This document shows positions 9,021 to 15,002 of a stretch of DNA of 21,775 nt, in pieces; the first letter of the stretch is position 1; each line of letters opens with the position of its first letter. The stretch lies in IMG/VR virus record IMGVR_UViG_3300032245_000575, positions 1 to 21,775 of that record. One strand, 5' to 3'. The notes below the pieces were generated by a model, which saw only the letters and a list, made by a program, of their open reading frames with translations, was not told the DNA's origin and did not search any database. A program made the position numbers and the translations under genes. Source of the DNA: a virus.

Positions 9021-9161
9021 TTACTTCTTTACCTTCTTGCCTGGCTTTGGTGCTCCAGCGAATGGCTGTTCAACTTTGCCGCCTGTCATCTTAACAGTAG
9101 CTCCCATCGCGCCTTCCTTTGGCTTTGCCATTGAAGCTGGTGCGTGTATTCCCTTTTTCAT
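9021..9161 (-). CDS. Small basic protein, 46 aa
   Basis: Reading the minus strand from ATG at 9161 gives a 46-aa lysine- and glycine-rich peptide starting MKKGIHAPASMAKPKEGAMG and ending PGKKVKK, with TAA at 9021-9023. AGGGGG lies a few bases before the ATG. The gene fills the gap between the portal stop (9179) and the 73-aa gene with only 17 bases to spare, as expected in this packed operon. Its charge suggests nucleic-acid or acidic-protein binding; the function is unknown. Confidence 0.7.
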   Translation of the reverse strand: MKKGIHAPASMAKPKEGAMGATVKMTGGKVEQPFAGAPKPGKKVKK

Positions 9162-9178
9162 ATTTCACCCCCTTAGAG

Positions 9179-10927
9179 TTATGCCGCGCCGCCGATTGAA
9201 GCGAGCAATGATGCGATATCTGGTCTTCCTTGTGGACCGCCAGCAGCAGGGGCTGCACCGCCAGGTTGTACCATACTTGGCTGCGAGGCAGGGGCGGGAG
9301 CCATTCCTGCTACTGGGGCTTGAGGTTGCATCGCTGCGGCCTCAGGCTGAGGTTCTGGCGCGAACGCCTTTTCCACAACACTTTCGATTGATAATCCCTT
9401 TTGACGACCCTTGATCATATCTGCAAAAGATGTAAGTATCTTTGTTGGATCTTGACCCTGTGCCACCATCTGTGGGATTGCAAGTGCGGTCTGTGCTACA
9501 GCTGCGCGTAGCGCATCGCGCATTTCTTCAATATCAACTTTTTGTTCTTCCTGAGTTACATTAATCTCAATAGGAAGTTCACGGCGTACATAGTCACGGG
9601 ATACAAGCTTGTCTGATCGCATCTGAAGAAGTGCAACAGTTGCGTTGTTTGGGTTCATACCAGACATAATGCCGTAACGAACATCAACAGTGTAGTCACC
9701 GTTGATAGCCTTGCGTGGGTTGTACTTCAATGTGTACGGTGTACCGTCATCAACGCCACGAATTTCCTTCATTGTGTTACCGAAGATCTTCTCATCTGTC
9801 TTGAAACAGATAGCGATAAGCTCTACAAAGACTCGTGCGAACTGTGACTGCGCTGCCTTAATCTGTGTATCAAAGCCAGCTTGTAGTGCTTGAACACCAC
9901 GACCTGTAACAACGGATGCGTCTGTATTACCAGAGCGTGTTTCTGGGTAACGAGCACCCATACGAAGTTCACGCTCAAGCGCCTGTGATTCACCAAATAC
10001 ACCTGCTGGGAGTTCTAGTGGAACTCGACGGATAGCCTGTGGGTTAGATGATCGCATAATGGAATCTGGACCAAGGGCCAATTCCTGCACATCTTGTGGA
10101 ATAGCAATAGGAGCCTGAATAGACTTCTCTGCTGCTTGAATCTGGAGAACTGCAAAGCGAGCACGAGCGAGTTGAACGCCGAGAACATCGTCATATTGAC
10201 CACGAGCTTGGCCATCAATAGATGGACGCATAGCAACACGGACCATACATTCACCGATTGGGTTCGGTGTCTTAGAAAGAACTAAGTTTTTACGGTCTGG
10301 TAGATAGATAAGATCTTGATCCTTATCGTGGTATCGGACCAAAGATAGATAAGGAGAACCTGGTGTGAATTGGTTGCGCCCAACAATCTCTTGTGCGAAC
10401 TCTGGGTATAGAGAAGCCAAGGTCTGTGCATCCATACCTACAATCTGGGTAAGGGATAAACAACGGCCAAAGCGATCAATCTCAGGATATGCACCAAATG
10501 GGTTAATCAACTGAATGATCGGTTCGTTACCGTCATAATCTAGTTCAACACGGGCAATCAACTGGCCGTATGTGTTGTACCAATCTGCACCTGTGTACAT
10601 TTGTACACCTAGTTCAGAGCGATCTACATAATAGTTTGCAATACGACCACGAAGATCAGCGGCTTTACGAGCTGTATCTGAAACCATATTAGCTGCTGAG
10701 CAGTTAAATGATGGTAGTGGTGCCATTGCTTCTGCGAGGTCACGAGCCGAGACATCAATGATGTTGGCTACGAGAGGCTTAGAATACTCCTCTGAAAACA
10801 TTGCAGGGTAAACCTTTGAGATGTCTCCCTGACGAACCGAAAGGACATCACGCATACGGGCATCACGCTGGGCGTAATGGGTCTGTAAGCGGGCTACCTT
10901 TGCGGTGACCTCTTTAACATTTAGCAT
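9179..10927 (-). CDS. Portal protein
   Basis: This 582-aa protein is called the portal, the dodecameric ring through which DNA enters and leaves the head. The size is right, it lies downstream of the terminase, and it has the expected organisation: an N-terminal helical region (residues 1-115), a wing/stem region with INPFGAYPEID near 150, and a long helix-rich part (VLGVQLARARFAVLQIQAAEKSIQAP). The last 80 residues are Pro/Ala/Gln/Gly-rich and probably disordered. The ATG at 10927 has AAAGGA 5 bases upstream. The call rests on order and general pattern; portals diverge strongly. It could belong to the P22/T7-like head-tail connector group. Confidence 0.8.
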   Translation of the reverse strand: MLNVKEVTAKVARLQTHYAQRDARMRDVLSVRQGDISKVYPAMFSEEYSKPLVANIIDVSARDLAEAMAPLPSFNCSAANMVSDTARKAADLRGRIANYYVDRSELGVQMYTGADWYNTYGQLIARVELDYDGNEPIIQLINPFGAYPEIDRFGRCLSLTQIVGMDAQTLASLYPEFAQEIVGRNQFTPGSPYLSLVRYHDKDQDLIYLPDRKNLVLSKTPNPIGECMVRVAMRPSIDGQARGQYDDVLGVQLARARFAVLQIQAAEKSIQAPIAIPQDVQELALGPDSIMRSSNPQAIRRVPLELPAGVFGESQALERELRMGARYPETRSGNTDASVVTGRGVQALQAGFDTQIKAAQSQFARVFVELIAICFKTDEKIFGNTMKEIRGVDDGTPYTLKYNPRKAINGDYTVDVRYGIMSGMNPNNATVALLQMRSDKLVSRDYVRRELPIEINVTQEEQKVDIEEMRDALRAAVAQTALAIPQMVAQGQDPTKILTSFADMIKGRQKGLSIESVVEKAFAPEPQPEAAAMQPQAPVAGMAPAPASQPSMVQPGGAAPAAGGPQGRPDIASLLASIGGAA

Positions 10928-10936
10928 TGTAATCCT

Positions 10937-11116
10937 TTAGTAAGTAAGGCCGTTAACCTTTGTTGGCCATTCGACCTTATCTGTTGCTGCGGCTTGTGCC
11001 TTAGCAGCTGCGTACTTAGCATCAACTGTGGTGTTGTACTGCGGTGTCATTACCGCACCCTTGTCAATGTATTCTTCTTCGACTGCTTCAGTCTTGTATC
11101 CTGGTGTGATTGCCAT
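10937..11116 (-). CDS. Small late protein, 59 aa
   Basis: The minus strand from ATG 11116 to TAA 10937 encodes 59 aa, beginning MAITPGYKTEAVEEEYIDKG and including an alanine-rich helix (VDAKYAAAKAQAAATDK). AAGGGA lies about 5 bases before the ATG. The gene sits two bases after the stop of the 125-aa gene and nine bases before the portal start, so it is clearly part of the operon. No function can be assigned; a small head protein or portal cofactor is possible from position alone. Confidence 0.7.
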   Translation of the reverse strand: MAITPGYKTEAVEEEYIDKGAVMTPQYNTTVDAKYAAAKAQAAATDKVEWPTKVNGLTY

Positions 11117-11118
11117 TG

Positions 11119-11496
11119 TTATCCCTTTTTCTTTACTGGAACTGCTTTGGTTGCGCCCTTGTTTTTCATAGTGGCTTTTACAGTGTCTGAAGTTTTTGGA
11201 TCTCTGTAAATTTTGTTAATATCTTTTTTTGTCATATCAAGTTTTTGGTATTGAGTTGGTTTGCCTTGATTTTTTTCAGCCTTTATCTTGCCAGCAGTTT
11301 TGTCAAGTTTTGGATCCTTGCCTGTAGAAGAAGTAAGAGCGCGCTCAGTAGAGGCCATCTTTTGCTTCATTGTAGGAGCTTTCTCAACCTTAGGCTTTGG
11401 AACACTTGTACCTGTAGTAGAAGCTCCTGTGCGGCCACGACCACCACTGCGTGGAGCGCCACCAGCGATTTCTCCTACACGATCTGTTCTAGCCAT
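11119..11496 (-). CDS. Basic low-complexity protein between terminase and portal
   Basis: This 125-aa protein is rich in Lys, Thr, Gly, Ser and Pro (many KPK, KAP, KIKAEK segments), has almost no hydrophobic core, and a net positive charge. It looks intrinsically disordered and able to bind DNA. The ATG at 11496 has AAGGAGA four bases upstream; the terminase stop is only nine bases further up. A role in DNA packaging or in condensing DNA inside the head is inferred from charge and place. It lacks the compact helix-turn-helix layout of a typical small terminase. Confidence 0.7.
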   Translation of the reverse strand: MARTDRVGEIAGGAPRSGGRGRTGASTTGTSVPKPKVEKAPTMKQKMASTERALTSSTGKDPKLDKTAGKIKAEKNQGKPTQYQKLDMTKKDINKIYRDPKTSDTVKATMKNKGATKAVPVKKKG

Positions 11497-11505
11497 TATG
11501 TCTCC

Positions 11506-13365
11506 TTAGACGAATGTTTTGTTTTGTTCTGCAAGCATCTCGTCAATGTTGACGACAACTCTTCGGCCCATTTCAGCTCTTGACAGGAATGGATTCTTCA
11601 TATGGTGGGTTGCGTACTGACCATAGTTGAGCATCTCTCGTGCTCTGATTTCACAGAACCACAAGGCCATTACTAAGTCTGTCTTACCCTTAGTGGTTGG
11701 AGTCCAGGTAATCAACTGCTCGATTAGAGCCTTGATCATTTCAGATTGGTCACTAGGTAGATGTATTAAGTTATCTCGGTGGTGCTTACCGTCTGACTGC
11801 TTAGTCCCGAATAATGTAGACATAGAAGCAACACCGAAACCTGCGTCCCACTTATTACCACCTGTGTGGTGTTCACGAAGAACAACGCCACGACTTGCAA
11901 GGTGCTGACGAATACCTTCGTCCTGAGTAAGAAATGCCTGGAAAGCGTTCTTCTCAATAATCCATTCAGACGGGCTATAGAGCTGCGTCCAGTTAATAAT
12001 GATGTCGCGGATCTGCTGGGGGCTAGGTCTAGTAATCTTGATTGTGTCCAAGATATAGCGCTTGCTAGTATTGCGATCAATAGCGTAAGCGACTGCAGCT
12101 GTATCTCCCACGATTGCTGGGTCCATACCGCAGATAATGCTAAAGCCTGATAGATCTCTAGGATGGCCTGGGTAGCCAGGTTCTAGTCGGCCTGCTTTAC
12201 GCATACCGTCAATAGAACCCTTGACACATACTGGGTCGAATGCTGCGTTCTCAGAAACATCTTGCTGCTGGTAGACCAGCGCCCAAGTGGATGAGTCCAT
12301 CGCTTGGCGTTCGTTGTAAAGGTTACGGCCAGACCAGCGCGGATAGAGACCGTTCTCGTCTTTATCGCTATCTAGCTGTCCATCAAAGGGCATATCTGAC
12401 TTTGGCCACAGGGTGACCCACTTATCAGGGTCTTCATCTGCTTCCAGAAGTGCTGGCATAGCCAGATATGTCCAAGGTACTAAACCGCCTGGGTAGCGAT
12501 CTTCGGAGCGAAGCTCACGGTATAGATCAACGGAAGCCACACGCGTTCCAATAATAATCAATTTGCCAGTAGGGTTCAAACGAGAACGCACATCTTGGGT
12601 CAGCCAGCGGATCTGCTTCTCAAACTCGTTGGCGTTCTTTAAAGTGACAGCATCGTCTACAATGATCATATCGGCACGCTTACCGTAGATCTGGCCGCCG
12701 ATACCGACGGCTTCAATGTTCGGGTCTTTTTCAGAAGACTCACGAAGCTCATCACCAAAGGTGACACGGGTTGCTGCCCAAGTTGCCGTCTTAGAGTTAA
12801 AACCAACGCCAGCGGCGTAAGCCTGCTGGAGGTCCTCATAGTTCGGATGGGTCAGACGCTGCTTAATAGCGTAAAGGAAGTCTGCCGCAAGCTGCTGTGT
12901 CTGGGATACGATCAGGACACGGAAGTTTGGGTTCTTGGCTACCATCATCGTCACATACTCCACCGTAATGGACATTGACTTGGCGTGGTTTGGCGGGATG
13001 TTGATTAGGATGCGGTTATTGGCCAGACCCTTTTCAAACTTCATATTGGGATGAAGCCAGCTTGGTTCCCTACCCTCAATCACATCTACTAGGTTCTGCT
13101 GATGTGGAAAGACCTTGTGCTTCATATAGCGTTCGCAGAACTCGGCATAGGTCACATCGTGGGCATCGCCAGATGCAAATGACTTGTCCTTCAGACCTAG
13201 CCTTGTACGATCTACTTTGTCAGCAAAGATCTTGTCTGTGCGACGGTAGTACTCGTAAGTCTTCAGGCTTTTACCAGCTGAAGCGCAAGCGGCCTCAACC
13301 GTCATACCTTCTGCTACTGCGCCGAGAATAATTCTCTTGGCTATATCTGCTGAGTTCTCAGCCAC
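11506..13365 (-). CDS. terL: Terminase large subunit with N-terminal helix-turn-helix
   Basis: The ATP-driven packaging motor and nuclease, 619 aa. The ATPase shows a variant Walker A, PPNHAKS (124-130), Walker B MIIVDD (233-238), and a coupling motif IIIGTR (270-275). The RNase H-like nuclease shows acidic residues in the expected order: D415 in CGMDPAIVGD, E471 in WIIEKNAF and D563 in KTDLVMALW. Residues 10-55 (AVAEGMTVEAACASAGKSLKTYEYY) read as an added helix-turn-helix like that of small terminases. The start is GTG at 13365 with AGGAG about 7 bases upstream. It is the first gene of the leftward late operon, after a long structured leader. Confidence 0.93.
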   Translation of the reverse strand: MAENSADIAKRIILGAVAEGMTVEAACASAGKSLKTYEYYRRTDKIFADKVDRTRLGLKDKSFASGDAHDVTYAEFCERYMKHKVFPHQQNLVDVIEGREPSWLHPNMKFEKGLANNRILINIPPNHAKSMSITVEYVTMMVAKNPNFRVLIVSQTQQLAADFLYAIKQRLTHPNYEDLQQAYAAGVGFNSKTATWAATRVTFGDELRESSEKDPNIEAVGIGGQIYGKRADMIIVDDAVTLKNANEFEKQIRWLTQDVRSRLNPTGKLIIIGTRVASVDLYRELRSEDRYPGGLVPWTYLAMPALLEADEDPDKWVTLWPKSDMPFDGQLDSDKDENGLYPRWSGRNLYNERQAMDSSTWALVYQQQDVSENAAFDPVCVKGSIDGMRKAGRLEPGYPGHPRDLSGFSIICGMDPAIVGDTAAVAYAIDRNTSKRYILDTIKITRPSPQQIRDIIINWTQLYSPSEWIIEKNAFQAFLTQDEGIRQHLASRGVVLREHHTGGNKWDAGFGVASMSTLFGTKQSDGKHHRDNLIHLPSDQSEMIKALIEQLITWTPTTKGKTDLVMALWFCEIRAREMLNYGQYATHHMKNPFLSRAEMGRRVVVNIDEMLAEQNKTFV

Positions 13366-13383
13366 TGGTTCTCCTAAAATTAA

Positions 13384-13401
13384 ATGGCGCGGATGGCGCG
13401 G
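13384..13401. repeat. Tandem 9-bp repeat ATGGCGCGG x2
   Basis: ATGGCGCGG occurs twice without spacing, 13384-13392 and 13393-13401, just upstream of the terminase ribosome binding site in the leftward leader. Two GC-rich repeats so close to terL might be a protein binding or packaging site, but this is only positional inference. Confidence 0.6.
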
Positions 13402-13439
13402 AATAGTTCCTTATACTAGGTTGGAGAGTTTCCTAATAC

Positions 13440-13659
13440 TGGAAAAGGTGTTTTCCACAACGAAGCTTTGCTTCGTCTACTGGGATTAAATGATCTACTG
13501 GGAGTAGATAGACCTCTCCCTACTAAAAGTACCGAAGGTACTGTTCGGGCTTAGCGCCCGAAGGAGCCACAGCGAACTGAGGGGTAAGTCTGTACTCGGC
13601 CTAGGGGCCTCGTTAGAGGCCAACCATTCGGGTCGCAAAGCTAGTATTCCCCGCTTTGC
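13440..13659. repeat. Array of seven short perfect hairpins
   Basis: Seven separate perfect stems lie in 220 bases: 13440-13457 (7 bp, loop GGTG), 13460-13476 (7 bp, loop TTT), 13493-13509 (7 bp, loop GGG), 13528-13542 (6 bp, loop GAA), 13544-13562 (7 bp, loop TTAGC), 13606-13621 (6 bp, loop GTTA) and 13635-13659 (7 bp, loop 11). A weaker stem may form at 13577-13599. Stems differ in sequence, so these are not copies of one repeat. They would form the leader of the late mRNA if transcription starts near 13660, or could extrude as single-strand hairpins in DNA. Confidence 0.75.
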
Positions 13660-13665
13660 TCCCCT

Positions 13666-13694
13666 ACTATATATAAGCCGCTAAAAAAAGACCA
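13666..13694 (-). promoter_or_regulatory. Candidate leftward late promoter
   Basis: On the minus strand a -10-like TATAGT (13671-13666, five of six consensus bases) lies 17 bases from TGGTCT (13694-13689), a poor -35 with three of six matches. The site is within TATATATAA, easily melted. It points toward terL, about 300 bases away, and a start near 13659 would place the hairpin array at the 5' end of the transcript. An alternative phage-specific or activator-dependent promoter is equally possible. Confidence 0.25.
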
Positions 13695-13850
13695 TATTGC
13701 GTTTTTGACTCTGTGAATTGGAACACATTTGTATTACAGGGTAAAAGTGCAGGTCAAGCCATATACAGCTTCCTGCCGATCACGGCGTTTGACTTTAGCA
13801 AATATTTTTTTCTGGGGAGTATAGCGGGATGTGCATCAAAAGTTAACAAT

Positions 13851-13950
13851 GGGGGGTCGGCCTGCTGGCCAGCCAGAGGGCCAGAGGAGGGCGGGCAGGC
13901 ATTGGACGGCGTTGGTTGGGGGGCAGGCAGGGCAAGGCGGGGGCTATTCG
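13851..13950. other. G-rich strand-asymmetric block
   Basis: By direct count this 100-base stretch holds about 53 G and 21 C on the plus strand, far from the balance of the flanking DNA. It contains runs GGGGGG at 13851-13856, GGGGGG at 13918-13923 and GGGGG at 13939-13943, plus the palindrome GCTGGCCAGC at 13864-13873. Strict four-tract G3 quadruplex spacing is not met, but two-tier or bulged forms are possible. The block lies between the hairpins and the repeats, so an origin-associated role is conceivable. Confidence 0.5.
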
Positions 13951-13970
13951 GCTAAAGGTTGGCGGAGACA

Positions 13971-14003
13971 GCACCCTCGGCACCCTTCGGCACCCTCTCA
14001 CCC
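13971..14003. repeat. GCACCCT short tandem repeats
   Basis: GCACCCTCG (13971), GCACCCTTCG (13980) and GCACCCTCT (13990) follow one another with a 9-10 bp period, and CACCCT recurs once more from 13999. They adjoin the CGACAGCTG and 15-bp repeats. Likely a protein binding cluster; no known consensus recognised. Confidence 0.6.
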
Positions 14004-14012
14004 TAGGACAAC

Positions 14013-14030
14013 CGACAGCTGCGACAGCTG
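14013..14030. repeat. CGACAGCTG tandem pair
   Basis: CGACAGCTG is present twice back-to-back (14013-14021, 14022-14030) and followed by CGACC. The core CGACAGCT occurs again at 14111-14118, beyond the iterons. The core CAGCTG is palindromic and also forms the middle of the 14218-14229 palindrome, which suggests one protein may bind all these sites. Confidence 0.55.
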
Positions 14031-14034
14031 CGAC

Positions 14035-14099
14035 CTAAGTTACTCAACAGTAAGTTACCGTCAAGTAGGTTACCCATTGGTAAGTTACCCAACGGTAAC
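14035..14099. repeat. Four 15-bp iterons, GTAAGTTACCC-N4, plus a partial fifth
   Basis: Units start exactly every 15 bases at 14035, 14050, 14065 and 14080; a fifth begins at 14095 with only GTAAC. The conserved part is GTAAGTTACCC; the last four bases vary. Variants are CTAAGTTACTC in unit 1, a final G in unit 2 and GTAGGTTACCC in unit 3. Each unit contains GTAA-G-TTAC, a small dyad, so each may bind one dimer. Regular spacing with variable linkers indicates protein binding sites: replication initiator iterons or a multi-site operator. Confidence 0.8.
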
Positions 14100-14208
14100 A
14101 TAGCTGACCCCGACAGCTCTTGAATTGTCGACATATCGACATCAAACCCTGACAGAATTCTCAGTTAAATCTCAGGATATTGTTATCAAACCGTAATGAA
14201 AATGTGCT

Positions 14209-14229
14209 TGCTATACCCCACAGCTGTGG
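14209..14229 (+). promoter_or_regulatory. Extended -10 promoter with overlapping palindrome (operator)
   Basis: TGC followed by TATACC (14209-14217) resembles an extended -10 element; no good -35 is found at 17 bases. The perfect 12-bp palindrome CCACAGCTGTGG occupies 14218-14229, covering the expected transcription start. The first rightward gene begins 45 bases later with AGAGGAG ahead of its ATG. A repressor bound at the palindrome would block this promoter. Both parts are inferred from sequence. Confidence 0.4.
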
Positions 14230-14274
14230 TATCGTGCTCCTTGTAAGTCAAACAACTACAAAGAGGAGCTAAAA

Positions 14275-14577
14275 ATGCACAATGCACAAGAACAATTCGT
14301 CAATGACTATACCACAGTAGTGGACAATGACCGCAACGGCTACGAATTTATGAAAGGGCTAGTAGAGTCAAAGAAAACCCTAGAAGCTCTAGCGGGTACA
14401 ATTCAACACGAATTCGAGTCGTATATTGAAGCTGTGGCAAGCCGTGAAGAACTAGCGGGAAGAAACACGGGAGCGTTGATGATCCGTGAAATGCTATTAG
14501 GTTGGGGCGATGATTCGTTCCGTGCGATTGCACGACACTATATAGATATGGTGGAAGAGTTGGACACGATCAACTAG
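14275..14577 (+). CDS. First gene of the rightward operon, 100 aa, unknown
   Basis: The ATG at 14275 has AGAGGAG seven bases upstream, a strong ribosome site, and lies just after the palindrome promoter. The product is soluble, acidic and mainly helical: an N-terminal segment with FVNDYTTVVDNDRNGYEFM, then a helix with KKTLEALAGTIQHEFESYIEAV, and a C-terminal part GALMIREMLLGWGDDSFRAIARHYIDMVEE. It has no recognised catalytic motif. As the promoter-proximal gene it may be expressed early. I know of similar small acidic proteins in actinophages, without known function. Confidence 0.8.
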   Translation: MHNAQEQFVNDYTTVVDNDRNGYEFMKGLVESKKTLEALAGTIQHEFESYIEAVASREELAGRNTGALMIREMLLGWGDDSFRAIARHYIDMVEELDTIN

Positions 14578-14585
14578 ACCACACG

Positions 14586-14650
14586 GCCCCGCCCGCCTAG
14601 GGCGTACCTCTTCGATGAGGAGCGGGGCACTAGCTGCAAGATCTGCAGCT
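14586..14650 (+). other. Three-way-junction-like RNA structure followed by a 7-bp hairpin
   Basis: GCCCCG (14586-14591) pairs with CGGGGC (14623-14628) and encloses two small hairpins: CGCC/GGCG at 14594-14604 (loop TAG) and CCTC/GAGG at 14607-14620 (loop TTCGAT). Next, AGCTGCA (14632-14638) pairs with TGCAGCT (14644-14650) around AGATC. No T tract follows, so it is not a standard terminator. It lies between the first gene and the ribosome site of the 35-aa membrane peptide and may stabilise or process the mRNA. Confidence 0.4.
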
Positions 14651-14670
14651 GCAAGAGAAAGAGGGAGAAA

Positions 14671-14778
14671 GTGAACACGAATCACCTATGGGCCTTTGCA
14701 ACTATAACGGTGCCATTTTTAGGAGCTTATGTGCACTCTTTGATCATAGAATACAAAGAAAAGGGAGGGAGAAAATGA
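14671..14778 (+). CDS. Single-span membrane micropeptide, 35 aa
   Basis: GTG at 14671 with GAGGGAG 4 bases upstream opens a 35-codon frame ending in TGA at 14776-14778. After Asn-Thr-Asn-His there is one hydrophobic stretch, LWAFATITVPFLGAYVHSLI, and then a charged tail with EYKEKGGRK. This predicts one transmembrane helix with a basic C-terminus. The stop overlaps the next gene's ATG (ATGA), so the two are probably co-translated. Holin-like, superinfection-exclusion or envelope-acting roles are possible, but none is shown. Confidence 0.65.
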   Translation: MNTNHLWAFATITVPFLGAYVHSLIIEYKEKGGRK

Positions 14779-14915
14779 ACATCACAGTAGAGCGCCACAC
14801 GGTGGACGGTTTCACCCTGTACGCAATCAAAGACGGCTATCTGGTGCAACAGCGATATATCGGCTACACTTTGCGAGAATCTAAAGCTTTATTCCGCGCT
14901 AAGTTTGGAGATTAG
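14775..14915 (+). CDS. Small protein, 46 aa, actinophage-type
   Basis: ATG at 14775 follows GGGAGGGAG and overlaps the preceding stop by four bases. The peptide reads as a compact beta-hairpin plus helix: DGFTLYAIKDGYLVQQRYI, then GYTLRESKALFRAKFGD. The C-terminal YTxxESKxLFxxxF pattern recalls small proteins common in actinophage early regions; their function is unknown to me. An in-frame ATG at 14688 would add 29 residues but lies inside the 35-aa gene with no ribosome site, so I reject it. Confidence 0.75.
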   Translation: MNITVERHTVDGFTLYAIKDGYLVQQRYIGYTLRESKALFRAKFGD

Positions 14916-14964
14916 CTCCTCCCTATCCTTTACGGTAGTGCCGTAGAGGGTGGAGGGCAGCTAA
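14912..14964 (+). other. Long interrupted stem-loop after the 46-aa gene
   Basis: The outer arms TTAGCT (14912-14917) and AGCTAA (14959-14964) can pair. Inside, CCCT (14921-14924) can pair with AGGG (14947-14950), and the apex TACGG/CCGTA (14931-14945, loop TAGTG) is perfect. It is not followed by a T run. It resembles the element after the first gene in position: both precede a GAGGGAGAAAGTG ribosome site. Confidence 0.4.
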
Positions 14965-15002
14965 ACGGCTAACCTATCAACAACAACAGAAAGAGGGAGA
15001 AA

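Larger units (their letters stand above)
13366..14274. other. Non-coding divergent control region (origin/packaging/promoter candidate)
   Basis: This 909-base gap separates leftward late genes from rightward early-type genes. I see no credible gene in it: the open frames at 13713-14103 translate to low-complexity Gly/Arg/Pro/Ser sequence without ribosome sites. It holds, left to right, a 9-bp tandem repeat, seven hairpins, an AT-rich stretch, a G-rich block, two kinds of short tandem repeats, four 15-bp iterons, and a promoter with a palindrome. Such concentration of repeats and dyads is typical of a replication origin or regulatory switch; the origin role is inferred. Confidence 0.6.

Noticed and set aside
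13705-13737. Rightward sigma-70 promoter at TTGACT
   Set aside because: A good -35-like TTGACT occurs at 13705 and again at 13789, but no acceptable -10 lies 16-18 bases downstream of either.
13851-13950. Canonical four-tract G-quadruplex
   Set aside because: No four runs of three or more G with loops of one to seven bases; the two longest runs are too far apart, so only non-canonical forms remain.
13713-14103. Open frames in the intergenic region (80 and 90 codons, plus strand)
   Set aside because: They translate to Gly/Arg/Pro/Ser-rich low-complexity sequence from the G-rich and repeat DNA, lack ribosome sites and span the iterons.
14688-14774. Longer start for the 46-aa protein
   Set aside because: The in-frame ATG at 14688 has no ribosome site and lies within the 35-aa gene; ATG 14775 has GGGAGGGAG and an ATGA overlap.
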